64,000 bases of DNA from assembly GCF_024347575.1 (NCBI RefSeq), contig NZ_AP025503.1, positions 2,914,001 through 2,978,000 on the forward strand. The letters run 5' to 3'. Source of the DNA: Vibrio pelagius. Lineage in GTDB: Bacteria; Pseudomonadota; Gammaproteobacteria; Enterobacterales; Vibrionaceae. Within the stretch, counting starts at the first letter, position 1; each line of letters opens with the position of its first letter. The notes beneath the pieces are model-generated. The model was not told the DNA's origin, did not search any database, and worked only from the letters and a program-made list of their open reading frames with translations. Below, piece by piece: positions 28,367 to 36,353 of the stretch. Both the position numbers and the translations under genes were made by a program.

Positions 28367-29674
28367 ATGATTGCAGTAGAGCTGTTCGTTGTCCTACTCT
28401 TTATCTTTTTAGGGGCCAGAATTGGCGGTATTGGTATCGGTTTTGCTGGCGGCGCGGGTGTTATCGCACTGTCGCTAATCCTTGGTGTTCCAACTAGCCA
28501 ATCTTTTATCCCTATCGACGTTATTCTGATCATCATGTCGGTTATCACTGCGATTGCAGCTATGCAAGTCGCGGGCGGTATGGACTGGTTGGTTCAGATC
28601 GCAGAAAACTTTTTACGCAAACATCCTGAACGCATAACTTTTTATGCTCCTATCGTGACGTTCTTAATGACATTGATGGCGGGTACGGGTCACACAGCGT
28701 TCTCAACACTGCCTGTGATTGCAGAAGTGGCGAAAGGCCAAGGTGTTCGTCCATCTCGTCCACTATCGATTGCGGTTGTCGCGTCTCAGATTGCGATCAC
28801 AGCTTCTCCAATCTCCGCTGCGGTTGTTGCTTTTGCAGCGATGCTAGCGCCATTCGGTGTTGATTACCTAACACTACTGATGGTTTGTATTCCTACAACC
28901 TTCATCGCTTGTATGGTTGGTGCTGTTGTTGCGAACTACATGGGCAGTGAGCTTAAAGACGATCCTGTATACCAAGAGCGTCTAGAGAAAGGTCTAATCA
29001 AACTAGCAACAGAAGAAAAGCGTGAGATACTGCCAACAGCGAAGAAAGCAACTTACATCTTCCTAGCAGCGATCGGCTTTGTTGTTTGCTATGCGGCGGC
29101 GATCTCTAGCTCTGTGGGTTTGATTGAAAACCCAGCGCTAGGCCGTAACGAAGCAATCATGTCTGTGATGCTAGCAGCAGCGGCTGCGATTGTACTGTTC
29201 ACAAAAATCGATGCAGCGAAGATCTCTTCAGCACCAACATTCCGCTCTGGTATGACAGCATGTGTGTGTGTACTTGGTGTGGCTTGGTTAGGTTCAACGT
29301 TTGTAAACGCACACGTTGCAGAGATCAAAGACGTAGCAGGTGCTCTACTATCTGATTACCCTTGGATGCTAGCACTGGTTCTATTCTTTGCTTCTATGCT
29401 GCTTTACTCTCAAGGTGCAACCACTGTTGCTCTTATGCCTGCAGCACTGGCCATTGGCGTAGCGCCTCTTACTGCGGTAGCGTCATTTGCCGCAGTAAGT
29501 GCCCTGTTTGTTCTGCCAACTTACCCAACTCTGCTTGCAGCGGTTGAGATGGATGACACAGGCTCGACTCGCATCGGCAACCTTGTGTTCAACCACCCAT
29601 TCTTTATCCCAGGTGTGGTGACTATCGCGACTGCGGTTGCGCTTGGTTTTGGCTTCGGTGGCTTGTTCATCTAA
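28367..29674 (+). CDS. dcuA: Anaerobic C4-dicarboxylate transporter DcuA
   Basis: An inner-membrane antiporter of aspartate, fumarate and succinate. The 435-residue protein has about ten or more hydrophobic helices and aligns with E. coli DcuA from the N-terminal LGARIGGIGIGFAGG to the C-terminal FNHPFFIPG. Other shared segments are GTGHTAFSTLPVIAEVAKGQ, SQIAITASPISAAVV and MDDTGSTRIG. It pairs with aspA in a dicarboxylate cycle: aspartate in, fumarate reduced, succinate out. It has its own terminator. Confidence 0.95.
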   Translation: MIAVELFVVLLFIFLGARIGGIGIGFAGGAGVIALSLILGVPTSQSFIPIDVILIIMSVITAIAAMQVAGGMDWLVQIAENFLRKHPERITFYAPIVTFLMTLMAGTGHTAFSTLPVIAEVAKGQGVRPSRPLSIAVVASQIAITASPISAAVVAFAAMLAPFGVDYLTLLMVCIPTTFIACMVGAVVANYMGSELKDDPVYQERLEKGLIKLATEEKREILPTAKKATYIFLAAIGFVVCYAAAISSSVGLIENPALGRNEAIMSVMLAAAAAIVLFTKIDAAKISSAPTFRSGMTACVCVLGVAWLGSTFVNAHVAEIKDVAGALLSDYPWMLALVLFFASMLLYSQGATTVALMPAALAIGVAPLTAVASFAAVSALFVLPTYPTLLAAVEMDDTGSTRIGNLVFNHPFFIPGVVTIATAVALGFGFGGLFI

Positions 29675-29695
29675 TCAGAATCAATCCGTTATCTT

Positions 29696-29725
29696 TAAAA
29701 GGAAGCCTCGGCTTCCTTTTTTATT
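29696..29725 (+). terminator. Terminator of dcuA
   Basis: The stem aaaaggaagcc / ggcttcctttt with a 2-nt loop and TTTTTTATT tail is a strong intrinsic terminator. Confidence 0.9.
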
Positions 29726-29847
29726 ATCGGTTCCCTAAAGGCCAGCACGATATAACGCAAACATTCTTATAATAAAAACGGCAATTTGAAACTTATTAGT
29801 CAGCAATAAGGTCTGATTAAGTTAATATCGCTGTTAACTTAATCAAG

Positions 29848-31671
29848 ATGACTTCACTTATGCGCGCATTTCTCATCACGCTGTGTGTTGGACTGCTTAG
29901 TTTGTCCCATTCAGCCTATGCTCTCTTTGGCAATAACGACCAAGGACTTGAACTCGACTCAGCCAATAGCTTTGTTCCTGTTGATCAGGCATTCCCTTTT
30001 AATTACTACCAGCAAGACGATAAAATCCTTATCGACTGGCAAGTAAAAGAGGGCTATTACCTCTATCAACACAGTCTTGATTTTACAGGTCAAAATCTCG
30101 CTATCGGCCCTGTGGAAATGGAAAACGGGCAACCTTACCAAGATGAGTTTTTTGGCGAGGTGAGCATTTATACCCAACCGCTATTTGTGCAAGTCCCACT
30201 GCAGAGCTACCAAGATGGCTCGCAGCTTATCGTTAAGTACCAGGGCTGTGCCAAAGCGGGTTTCTGTTACCCACCTGAAATTCGTGTCATTGACATCAAG
30301 CCATTCACGCCGTCGGCAGATGTCGCGACGAATACAGCCAGTACCTCAGCTAAGACGGAGGTATCAGCACAACCAACTTCAGCACCTATCGCAGAAGAGC
30401 GCAGCGCGGCTCCAGTTTCAAAAGAAGTCGGGCTTGCTGAACAGCTCAGTGACAGTTGGTGGACGCCGCTGCTGTTCTTAGCTCTTGGTGTTGGCCTTGC
30501 CTTCACGCCATGTGTTCTACCTATGTACCCTATTCTGACTGGCATTGTGTTGGGTGGCGGTAAGCTAAGCCAAGGCCGAGCTTTGATGTTGTCGTTCATT
30601 TATGTACAAGGTATGGCGCTCACCTACACCTTACTTGGTCTTGTGGTAGCATCGGCGGGTATGCAGTTCCAAGCGGCGATGCAGCACCCTTATGTGCTGA
30701 TTGGCTTGAGTATTCTGTTCGTCGCATTGGCACTGTCGATGTTTGGCGTCTACAACCTACAACTTCCAAGCAGTGTTCAAACTTGGCTCAATAATCAGAG
30801 CAACAAGCAGCAAGGTGGCAATACCTTAGGTGTGTTTGCGATGGGAGCGATCTCCGGTTTGGTGTGCTCACCATGTACTACCGCTCCGCTATCTGGTGCT
30901 CTGCTTTACGTGGCACAAAGTGGTGACCTGTTTACCGGTGGTATTGCTCTGTATGCATTGGCAATGGGCATGGGTATCCCGCTGATGCTCGTCGCTGTAT
31001 TCGGCAATAAGTTACTACCAAAAGCTGGCAGTTGGATGGATAAGGTCAAAATCGTGTTTGGTTTTATTCTACTGGCAGCGCCTATCTTCCTATTAGAGCG
31101 TATTTTGCCAGAGCTATGGGCAACCGTATTATGGTCTGCACTTGGCTTTATCGCTTTTGGTTGGCTGTATCACAGCAAGAACTCTCTGCCGTTTGGTGGT
31201 TGGAAACAGAGCGCAGTCGGTATCATTGCTATGCTTGGACTGTTCGCATCGGCTCAACCGGCTCTAAATTACTGGTTTGCAGAAAAGAGTGTCGAGCAGA
31301 CTGCTCAAATTGAGTTTGCTCGTATCAATACCGTTGAAGAGCTAGAGATCCAGCTTATCGAGGCGAAGAAGTTAGGTAAGCCAGTGATGCTCGATTTCTA
31401 CGCCGACTGGTGTGTGGCGTGTAAAGAGTTTGAGAAGTACACCTTCCATCAAGCCGATGTTGAAAATAAGCTTTCTGGTTTTGTTCTGCTACAAGCTGAT
31501 GTCACTAAAAACTTACCTCAAGATATTGAACTGCTTAAGCAAATGCAGGTACTGGGGTTGCCAACCATTGAGTTCTGGGACGGTCAGGGTAACCATGTTC
31601 CAAATGCCCGTGTTACCGGTTTTATGAACGCTGAGACCTTCTTGCAACACATGCAAAGCCACCAGCTATAA
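29848..31671 (+). CDS. dsbD: Thiol:disulfide interchange protein DsbD
   Basis: Transfers electrons from cytoplasmic thioredoxin to periplasmic DsbC and similar proteins. The 607-residue precursor has a signal peptide (cut after about AYA, residue 25). Domain alpha carries the C134/C140 pair ([10 protein letters not shown]). The membrane domain has C222 ([10 protein letters not shown]) and C342 ([11 protein letters not shown]). The C-terminal thioredoxin domain has C521-V-A-C524 ([12 protein letters not shown]). All redox cysteines are present. A second in-frame ATG at 29860 could also be the start; neither has a strong ribosome-binding site. cutA, which precedes dsbD in E. coli, is not between dcuA and dsbD here. 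Confidence 0.95.
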   Translation: MTSLMRAFLITLCVGLLSLSHSAYALFGNNDQGLELDSANSFVPVDQAFPFNYYQQDDKILIDWQVKEGYYLYQHSLDFTGQNLAIGPVEMENGQPYQDEFFGEVSIYTQPLFVQVPLQSYQDGSQLIVKYQGCAKAGFCYPPEIRVIDIKPFTPSADVATNTASTSAKTEVSAQPTSAPIAEERSAAPVSKEVGLAEQLSDSWWTPLLFLALGVGLAFTPCVLPMYPILTGIVLGGGKLSQGRALMLSFIYVQGMALTYTLLGLVVASAGMQFQAAMQHPYVLIGLSILFVALALSMFGVYNLQLPSSVQTWLNNQSNKQQGGNTLGVFAMGAISGLVCSPCTTAPLSGALLYVAQSGDLFTGGIALYALAMGMGIPLMLVAVFGNKLLPKAGSWMDKVKIVFGFILLAAPIFLLERILPELWATVLWSALGFIAFGWLYHSKNSLPFGGWKQSAVGIIAMLGLFASAQPALNYWFAEKSVEQTAQIEFARINTVEELEIQLIEAKKLGKPVMLDFYADWCVACKEFEKYTFHQADVENKLSGFVLLQADVTKNLPQDIELLKQMQVLGLPTIEFWDGQGNHVPNARVTGFMNAETFLQHMQSHQL

Positions 31672-31691
31672 CTGCACTACGTTGATAAAAT

Positions 31692-31738
31692 ACAAGCCAC
31701 GTTTTCTTTCTCAAATGAGAACTGAAACGTGGCTTTTA
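31692..31738 (+). terminator. Terminator of dsbD
   Basis: The stem agccacgttt / aaacgtggct with a 20-nt loop is followed by TTTTACA. Confidence 0.75.
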
Positions 31739-31865
31739 CATATTTATAAAACCTTTCCATCCTCACCTCTCAGCAAAAGTGGATATGCTTCAGACTTTTA
31801 GTGCATAAATATTGTCCGCATAGTCAATCAGGACAATAATAAATGTTAACTAAATTGTTAAAAGT

Positions 31866-32510
31866 ATGAACGTCATGGACTCGACCTATACCATCATCAT
31901 TGCTGATGACCACCCTCTGTTTCGTAACGCCTTGTTTCAGTCAGTGCACATGGCGATCAGTGGCGCGAACCTTCTAGAGGCGGACTCTCTGGATGCCCTA
32001 CTAACACTTCTCAAAAAAGAAGATGAACCAGACCTGCTGCTGCTCGACCTCAAAATGCCGGGGGCCAACGGCATGTCCGGTCTTATTCAGTTACGTGCTG
32101 AGTACCCTGATTTACCCATTGTAGTTATCTCTGCCAGCGAAGATGCCAGCGTTGTAACTCAGGTGAAGAGCCATGGTGCGTTTGGCTTTATCCCTAAATC
32201 GAGTGATATGCGTGAGCTGGTGAGTGCTCTCAATCAAGTCTTGAACGGCGACCCATTTTTCCCTGAAGGCTTGATCACCAATAACGCTGCTTGCAGCGAC
32301 TTAGCAGAAAAGATTGCCACTCTAACACCACAACAATATAAGGTGCTAGGGATGCTTTCCGACGGCCTGTTGAATAAGCAAATTGCCTATGAGTTGAATG
32401 TTTCGGAAGCGACCATCAAGGCTCATATGACCGCTATTTTCCGCAAACTGGAAGTGAAAAATAGAACCCAAGCAGTGATCTTGTTGCAACAGATGGAAAC
32501 AGAAAGTTAA
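31866..32510 (+). CDS. crbR: LuxR-type response regulator, CrbR-like
   Basis: A NarL/LuxR-family response regulator. The 214-residue protein has a receiver domain with the acidic pair in IIADDHPLFR, phospho-acceptor D61 (LLLLDLKMPGANG) and K in FIPKSS. A C-terminal LuxR helix-turn-helix follows (LTPQQYKVLGMLSDGLLNKQIAYELNVSEATIKAHMTAIFRKL). In V. cholerae the regulator next to dsbD is, to my knowledge, CrbR, partner of the kinase CrbS and activator of acs. Its adjacency to dsbD and the presence of crbS and acs in this window support that name; partnership itself is inferred. A second in-frame ATG lies three codons in. Confidence 0.82.
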   Translation: MNVMDSTYTIIIADDHPLFRNALFQSVHMAISGANLLEADSLDALLTLLKKEDEPDLLLLDLKMPGANGMSGLIQLRAEYPDLPIVVISASEDASVVTQVKSHGAFGFIPKSSDMRELVSALNQVLNGDPFFPEGLITNNAACSDLAEKIATLTPQQYKVLGMLSDGLLNKQIAYELNVSEATIKAHMTAIFRKLEVKNRTQAVILLQQMETES

Positions 32511-32625
32511 ATTACATTCGAAACATCTCACACAGTGATGACTCAAAAGGAATAATAGCCGTTATAATAGATAAGCTGCAGTTAGCGGCCTTTATCCCTC
32601 TGTCATTAACTCTGGGAGATTCTCC

Positions 32626-33252
32626 TTGCTTACTAGTATCATCATTACTCAGTTTGTTGTTCTTTGGGCGGTCATCGATCCTATTGGCTCTGTCCCTGTC
32701 TATTTATCTCAAACACAACGTCTCACACCAAAACAGCGCCGTGCTGTCGCCCTAAAAGCGGTCGCAATCGCAACCGGAGTGCTACTCTTTTTCCTTATCG
32801 CAGGCCAACTGCTCCTTGAAGCGATGCAGATCCCACTGCCCGCCTTCCAAGCTGCCGGTGGACTGGTACTGCTGTTGTTCGCATTGACAATGATCTTTGG
32901 TGAGAGCAAGCCAGAGCAAGAACAGAAAATTTCAGAAGAAGTGTGCAGTAAGCAGCTTTCCGACCTCGCAGTCTACCCACTGGCGATCCCTTCTATTGCC
33001 TCACCTGGGGCCATGATGGCGATTGTGATGTTGACCGACAATAACCGCTACTCACTGATCGACCAGAGCATTACCGCAGGGGTTATGGTGTTGGTGCTTG
33101 TTATCACCTTGCTGCTGCTACTGGGCGCCACTAAGATTCAGAAGGTGATTGGTAATGTCGGAGCCGCAATCATTAGCCGTGTCATGGGTTTGATTCTGGC
33201 GGCGGTTGCTGTAAATAACCTTCTGATGGGCATCAAAGACTTCTATCTATAA
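32626..33252 (+). CDS. MarC-family (UPF0056) inner-membrane protein
   Basis: A 208-residue protein with six hydrophobic helices. Family motifs are VVLWAVIDPIGSVPVYLS near the start and YPLAIPSIASPGAMMAIV in the middle. MarC/YhgN proteins have no firmly assigned transport activity; MarC is not itself needed for multiple antibiotic resistance. The frame begins with TTG at 32626 behind GGGAGA, at the family's usual start (MLTSII..QF). It is probably monocistronic, 115 bases after crbR. Confidence 0.85.
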   Translation: MLTSIIITQFVVLWAVIDPIGSVPVYLSQTQRLTPKQRRAVALKAVAIATGVLLFFLIAGQLLLEAMQIPLPAFQAAGGLVLLLFALTMIFGESKPEQEQKISEEVCSKQLSDLAVYPLAIPSIASPGAMMAIVMLTDNNRYSLIDQSITAGVMVLVLVITLLLLLGATKIQKVIGNVGAAIISRVMGLILAAVAVNNLLMGIKDFYL

Positions 33253-33277
33253 GTCTTACCAGCTTTAAAAGATGTTG

Positions 33278-33302
33278 CTCTCAGCCTCTGCTTGGCTGAG
33301 AG
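33278..33302 (+). terminator. Hairpin after marC-family gene
   Basis: A perfect 9-bp stem CTCTCAGCC / GGCTGAGAG with a 7-nt loop lies 25 bases after the stop. The normal T-run is missing, because repeat copy B starts two bases further on (agTAATACC). Either it is a poor terminator or the insertion displaced its tail. Confidence 0.5.
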
Positions 33303-33304
33303 TA

Positions 33305-33466
33305 ATACCAATCACAGTAAATAAGTGATCAAAAATAGCGCAGGAAAAAGGTTTGATAACAAGGCAGAATTTTTCGATAAGTAGTTATTCTACAATCAAA
33401 AATTCTAACGCAGTTATCGAGCATTTTAACAAGCTAGGGTGAGCAATTATTTACTACGATTGGTAT
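33305..33466 (-). repeat. MITE-like inverted-repeat element, copy B
   Basis: The reverse-complement counterpart of 17225-17386, also 162 bases, bounded by ATACCAATC and GATTGGTAT. It sits between a marC-family gene and the symporter operon, directly against the hairpin at 33278-33302. Confidence 0.85.
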
Positions 33467-33783
33467 AATCCTACTCCCTGACCTCACCTCCCCAAACACT
33501 CCTTCAAAACGCTAAACCTTGCTCAAAAAATAAACTTGGTCTCCCTGCGAGTTTTATCTCATCAAAAATCGACATTTTGTTAGACTTTTGGCTAATTTAA
33601 CAACATTTTAACATCACACTTTTAAATCAAAAAGCGCACCAAGCCATATAAAACAAAAACTTAACAACAACCCCGCCCCGACTAAAGTTGCACAGATCCC
33701 TTGACTTATCCTTGCTACATTTCAAATCGTAACATTACGTTAACACAACAACATTCTATGGAAACGGAATAAAGGAGAAGGCA
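33467..33783. other. Upstream region of the symporter operon
   Basis: These 317 AT-rich bases hold the promoter region for the DUF4212/symporter pair. A TTGACT (33701-33706) could be a -35 element, but I see no convincing -10 at the right distance. The start is preceded by a strong AAAGGAG site. No ORF, and no clear operator for CrbR or CRP is recognisable by eye. Confidence 0.3.
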
Positions 33784-34050
33784 ATGGCGTTCGAATCAAC
33801 AGAACATGCTCAAGCCTATTGGAAGGAAAACTTGGGAATAATGGGGACTCTGCTTGCTATCTGGTTTGCGGTCTCTTACGGCGCTGGCATCTTATTTGTC
33901 GACGCGCTTAACACCGTACAACTGGGCGGTTTCAAGCTAGGGTTTTGGTTCGCTCAACAAGGGTCGATCTACACCTTTGTCGCCTTAATCTTTATTTACG
34001 TAGTGCGCATGAATGCGCTCGACAAGAAATACAACGTACAGGAAGACTAG
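33784..34050 (+). CDS. DUF4212 small subunit of sodium/solute symporter
   Basis: An 88-residue membrane protein with two helices (about residues 18-38 and 58-78) and a conserved N-terminal YWKENLGIMG. It belongs to the DUF4212 (Na_symport_sm) family, which is always encoded next to a VC_2705-type sodium/solute symporter. The downstream partner starts 12 bases later, so the two form an operon and probably a complex. The exact role of the small subunit is not established. Confidence 0.9.
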   Translation: MAFESTEHAQAYWKENLGIMGTLLAIWFAVSYGAGILFVDALNTVQLGGFKLGFWFAQQGSIYTFVALIFIYVVRMNALDKKYNVQED

Positions 34051-34061
34051 AGGTTTAGAAC

Positions 34062-35765
34062 ATGGATATTCAAACTTGGACGTTTATTCTCGTCGGTATC
34101 ACTTTCGCACTGTATATCGGCATCGCAATCTGGGCTCGTGCAGGCTCAACCAGTGAGTTCTACGTTGCAGGCGGTGGTGTGCACCCTGTCGCAAATGGTA
34201 TGGCAACAGCCGCGGACTGGATGTCAGCAGCATCATTCATCTCAATGGCAGGTATCATCTCATTCGTGGGTTACGACGGTGCGGTATATCTAATGGGTTG
34301 GACAGGTGGCTATGTACTACTTGCACTCTGTTTAGCCCCTTACCTACGTAAGTTCGGTCAGTTTACGGTTCCTGATTTCATCGGTGAGCGTTACTACTCG
34401 AAAACAGCGCGTATGGTAGCGGTATTCTGTGCGATCTTCGTATCATTCACGTACGTTGCAGGCCAGATGCGTGGTGTAGGCGTTGTATTCTCACGTTTCC
34501 TAGAGGTTGATATTAACCTAGGTATCATCATCGGTATGGGTATTGTGTTCTTCTACGCAGTACTTGGCGGCATGAAAGGCATCACTTATACGCAGGTAGC
34601 TCAATTCTGTGTCCTCATTTTCGCTTTCCTTGTGCCAGCTATCTTTACCTCAATCATGATGACAGGGAACCCGCTTCCACAAATCGGTATGGGTTCAACC
34701 ATTTCAGGGACGGACGTTTACCTACTCGATAAATTGGATGGGCTGACCGAAGAGCTCGGGTTTACCGCCTATACCGAAGGCAATAAGAGCATGGTGGATG
34801 TATTCTTCATCTGTGCAGCTCTAATGGTGGGTACTGCAGGTCTACCACACGTAATCATCCGTTTCTTCACAGTACCAAAAGTACGTGATGCGCGTATCTC
34901 AGCAGGTTGGGCGCTACTGTTTATTTCTCTACTTTACACAACAGCACCAGGTGTAGCGGCGTTTGCTCGTGTAAACATGATTGAGACAATCAACGGTCCT
35001 GACATGCAAGGTGTTCCAGCAGCAGAAGCACCAAGCTGGTACAAAAACTGGGAAAGCACTGGTCTAGTAGGCTGGGAAGACAAAAATGGCGATGGCAAGA
35101 TGTTCTACTCGGGCGATGAGCGCAACGAGATGAAGATCAACCGTGACATTATCGTACTGGCTTCTCCAGAGCTTGCGAAACTACCTAACTGGGTTGTAGC
35201 ACTACTGGCAGCCGGTGGCCTAGCAGCCGCACTATCAACAGCAGCAGGTCTACTACTGGTAATCTCAACATCCATCTCACATGACTTGTTGAAGAAAGGC
35301 TTCAGACCAAACATGACCGACAAGCAAGAGCTATTAGCCGCTCGTCTGGCAGCAATGGTTGCGATTATTGGTGCAGGTTACTTAGGTATTAACCCACCAG
35401 GCTTCGTAGCACAGGTAGTAGCGTTTGCATTCGGCTTAGCCGCAGCATCCTTCTTCCCAGCGATTATCCTAGGTATCTTCTACAAGAAGATGAACAAGGA
35501 AGGCGCAATTGCAGGTATGTTGGCGGGTATCCTATTCACAGCGTCATACATCATCTACTTCAAGTTCATCAACCCAGCAGCAAGCACGCCAGACAACTGG
35601 TGGTTTGGTATCAGCCCAGAGGGTATTGGTACACTAGGTATGTGTCTGAACTTCGTAGTATCTATCGCTGTGAACAAGGTGACAGCTGAAGTACCACAAG
35701 ATGTACAAGAGATGGTTGAGAACATCCGTTACCCTAAAGGTGCTGGTGCAGGTCACGACCACTAA
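34062..35765 (+). CDS. Sodium/solute symporter, VC_2705 subfamily (acetate-type)
   Basis: A 567-residue SSS-family transporter with about 13 helices, related to the acetate permease ActP. Characteristic segments are the N-terminal GSTSEFYVAGGGVHPVANGMATAADWMSA, the RFFTVPKVRDAR loop and GLAAALSTAAGLLLVISTSISHDLL, which holds sodium-site serines and threonines. An unusual hydrophilic insert (about residues 305-365, with WEDKNGDGKMFYSGDERNEM) resembles a calcium-binding DxNxDG loop. Position near crbR, crbS and acs suggests uptake of acetate or another short acid. The substrate is not proven by sequence. Confidence 0.88.
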   Translation: MDIQTWTFILVGITFALYIGIAIWARAGSTSEFYVAGGGVHPVANGMATAADWMSAASFISMAGIISFVGYDGAVYLMGWTGGYVLLALCLAPYLRKFGQFTVPDFIGERYYSKTARMVAVFCAIFVSFTYVAGQMRGVGVVFSRFLEVDINLGIIIGMGIVFFYAVLGGMKGITYTQVAQFCVLIFAFLVPAIFTSIMMTGNPLPQIGMGSTISGTDVYLLDKLDGLTEELGFTAYTEGNKSMVDVFFICAALMVGTAGLPHVIIRFFTVPKVRDARISAGWALLFISLLYTTAPGVAAFARVNMIETINGPDMQGVPAAEAPSWYKNWESTGLVGWEDKNGDGKMFYSGDERNEMKINRDIIVLASPELAKLPNWVVALLAAGGLAAALSTAAGLLLVISTSISHDLLKKGFRPNMTDKQELLAARLAAMVAIIGAGYLGINPPGFVAQVVAFAFGLAAASFFPAIILGIFYKKMNKEGAIAGMLAGILFTASYIIYFKFINPAASTPDNWWFGISPEGIGTLGMCLNFVVSIAVNKVTAEVPQDVQEMVENIRYPKGAGAGHDH

Positions 35766-35791
35766 GCAAAAATCTCAAAAGAGACTAAAAT

Positions 35792-35829
35792 GAATCAGTG
35801 CTTACATTGTAGGGATTAAGCACTGATTC
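35792..35829 (+). other. First hairpin downstream of the symporter operon
   Basis: A perfect 13-bp inverted repeat GAATCAGTGCTTA / TAAGCACTGATTC with a 12-nt loop lies 26 bases after the symporter stop. It lacks a T-run and is followed within 6 bases by a real terminator, so it may protect the transcript's 3' end. Confidence 0.55.
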
Positions 35830-35833
35830 TCAG

Positions 35834-35868
35834 AAAGCCGATACATCGTGTATCGGCTTTTTCTTTTC
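35834..35868 (+). terminator. Terminator of the symporter operon
   Basis: The stem aaagccgataca / tgtatcggcttt with a 3-nt loop and TTCTTTTC tail. Confidence 0.85.
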
Positions 35869-35914
35869 GTCCCGCCATTTATGAAAATTAAAGGTTGTTT
35901 TTAATATTCTTGTT

Positions 35915-35929
35915 TGATAATAATTATCA
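35915..35929. promoter_or_regulatory. Fur box upstream of small gene-fumC
   Basis: TGATAAT-A-ATTATCA is a perfect 7-1-7 palindrome, the minimal Fur recognition unit, embedded in GATAATAATTATCATTA. It lies 31 bases before the ATG of the small gene at 35961. It should repress this gene and fumC when iron is plentiful. Confidence 0.88.
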
Positions 35930-35960
35930 TTAACATCTAATTAACGATGGTGAGAGATTA

Positions 35961-36341
35961 ATGCAGCAACAGCAACTTATCTATTCTACGTTTTACAAAG
36001 CACAAGATCGTTTTCTCGCTTCCGATGTGGTTGAGGGCTATGAGTCGTCAACAGTCCAAAGCTATATTGACTGCAGTCTAGAGCTTGCGCTTCAGTATGA
36101 AAAAGATAGTGAGCATGAAAACATTTTGTTATGCGAGCTGTTTCTTCGTCAGCTGTTCTTTCACTTAATAGAGGCCATTGAGTCACCGCAGCGCAGCCCG
36201 ACATTTCGCCGCGTATGCCTTGATTTGATCCACACGCCTCTATTTTGTTTAAAGCGCCATTACTACCAACAACCAAACGGTAAACAGAAGTATTTACCGC
36301 TCCAACAAACCCTACAGCAAGTCCAAGCTCCACTTGGCTAA
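35961..36341 (+). CDS. Small FagA-like protein upstream of fumC
   Basis: A 126-residue soluble protein of unknown function, mostly helical, with an aromatic- and leucine-rich core (LLCELFLRQLFFHLIEAIE) and four cysteines. No enzyme motif, signal peptide or membrane helix is visible. A perfect Fur box lies just upstream and fumC starts 12 bases after its stop, so it forms an iron-regulated operon with fumC. The arrangement parallels fagA-fumC1-orfX-sodA of Pseudomonas aeruginosa, in which fagA is a small Fur-associated gene. Homology to FagA is suggested by size and position, not demonstrated. The ATG follows GGTGAGAGA. Confidence 0.65.
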   Translation: MQQQQLIYSTFYKAQDRFLASDVVEGYESSTVQSYIDCSLELALQYEKDSEHENILLCELFLRQLFFHLIEAIESPQRSPTFRRVCLDLIHTPLFCLKRHYYQQPNGKQKYLPLQQTLQQVQAPLG

Positions 36342-36353
36342 CAAGGATCCAGC

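Noticed and set aside
33467..33783. Sigma-54 promoter before the symporter operon
   Set aside because: TTGCA at about 33688 lacks the GG element 10 bases upstream required for a -24/-12 promoter.
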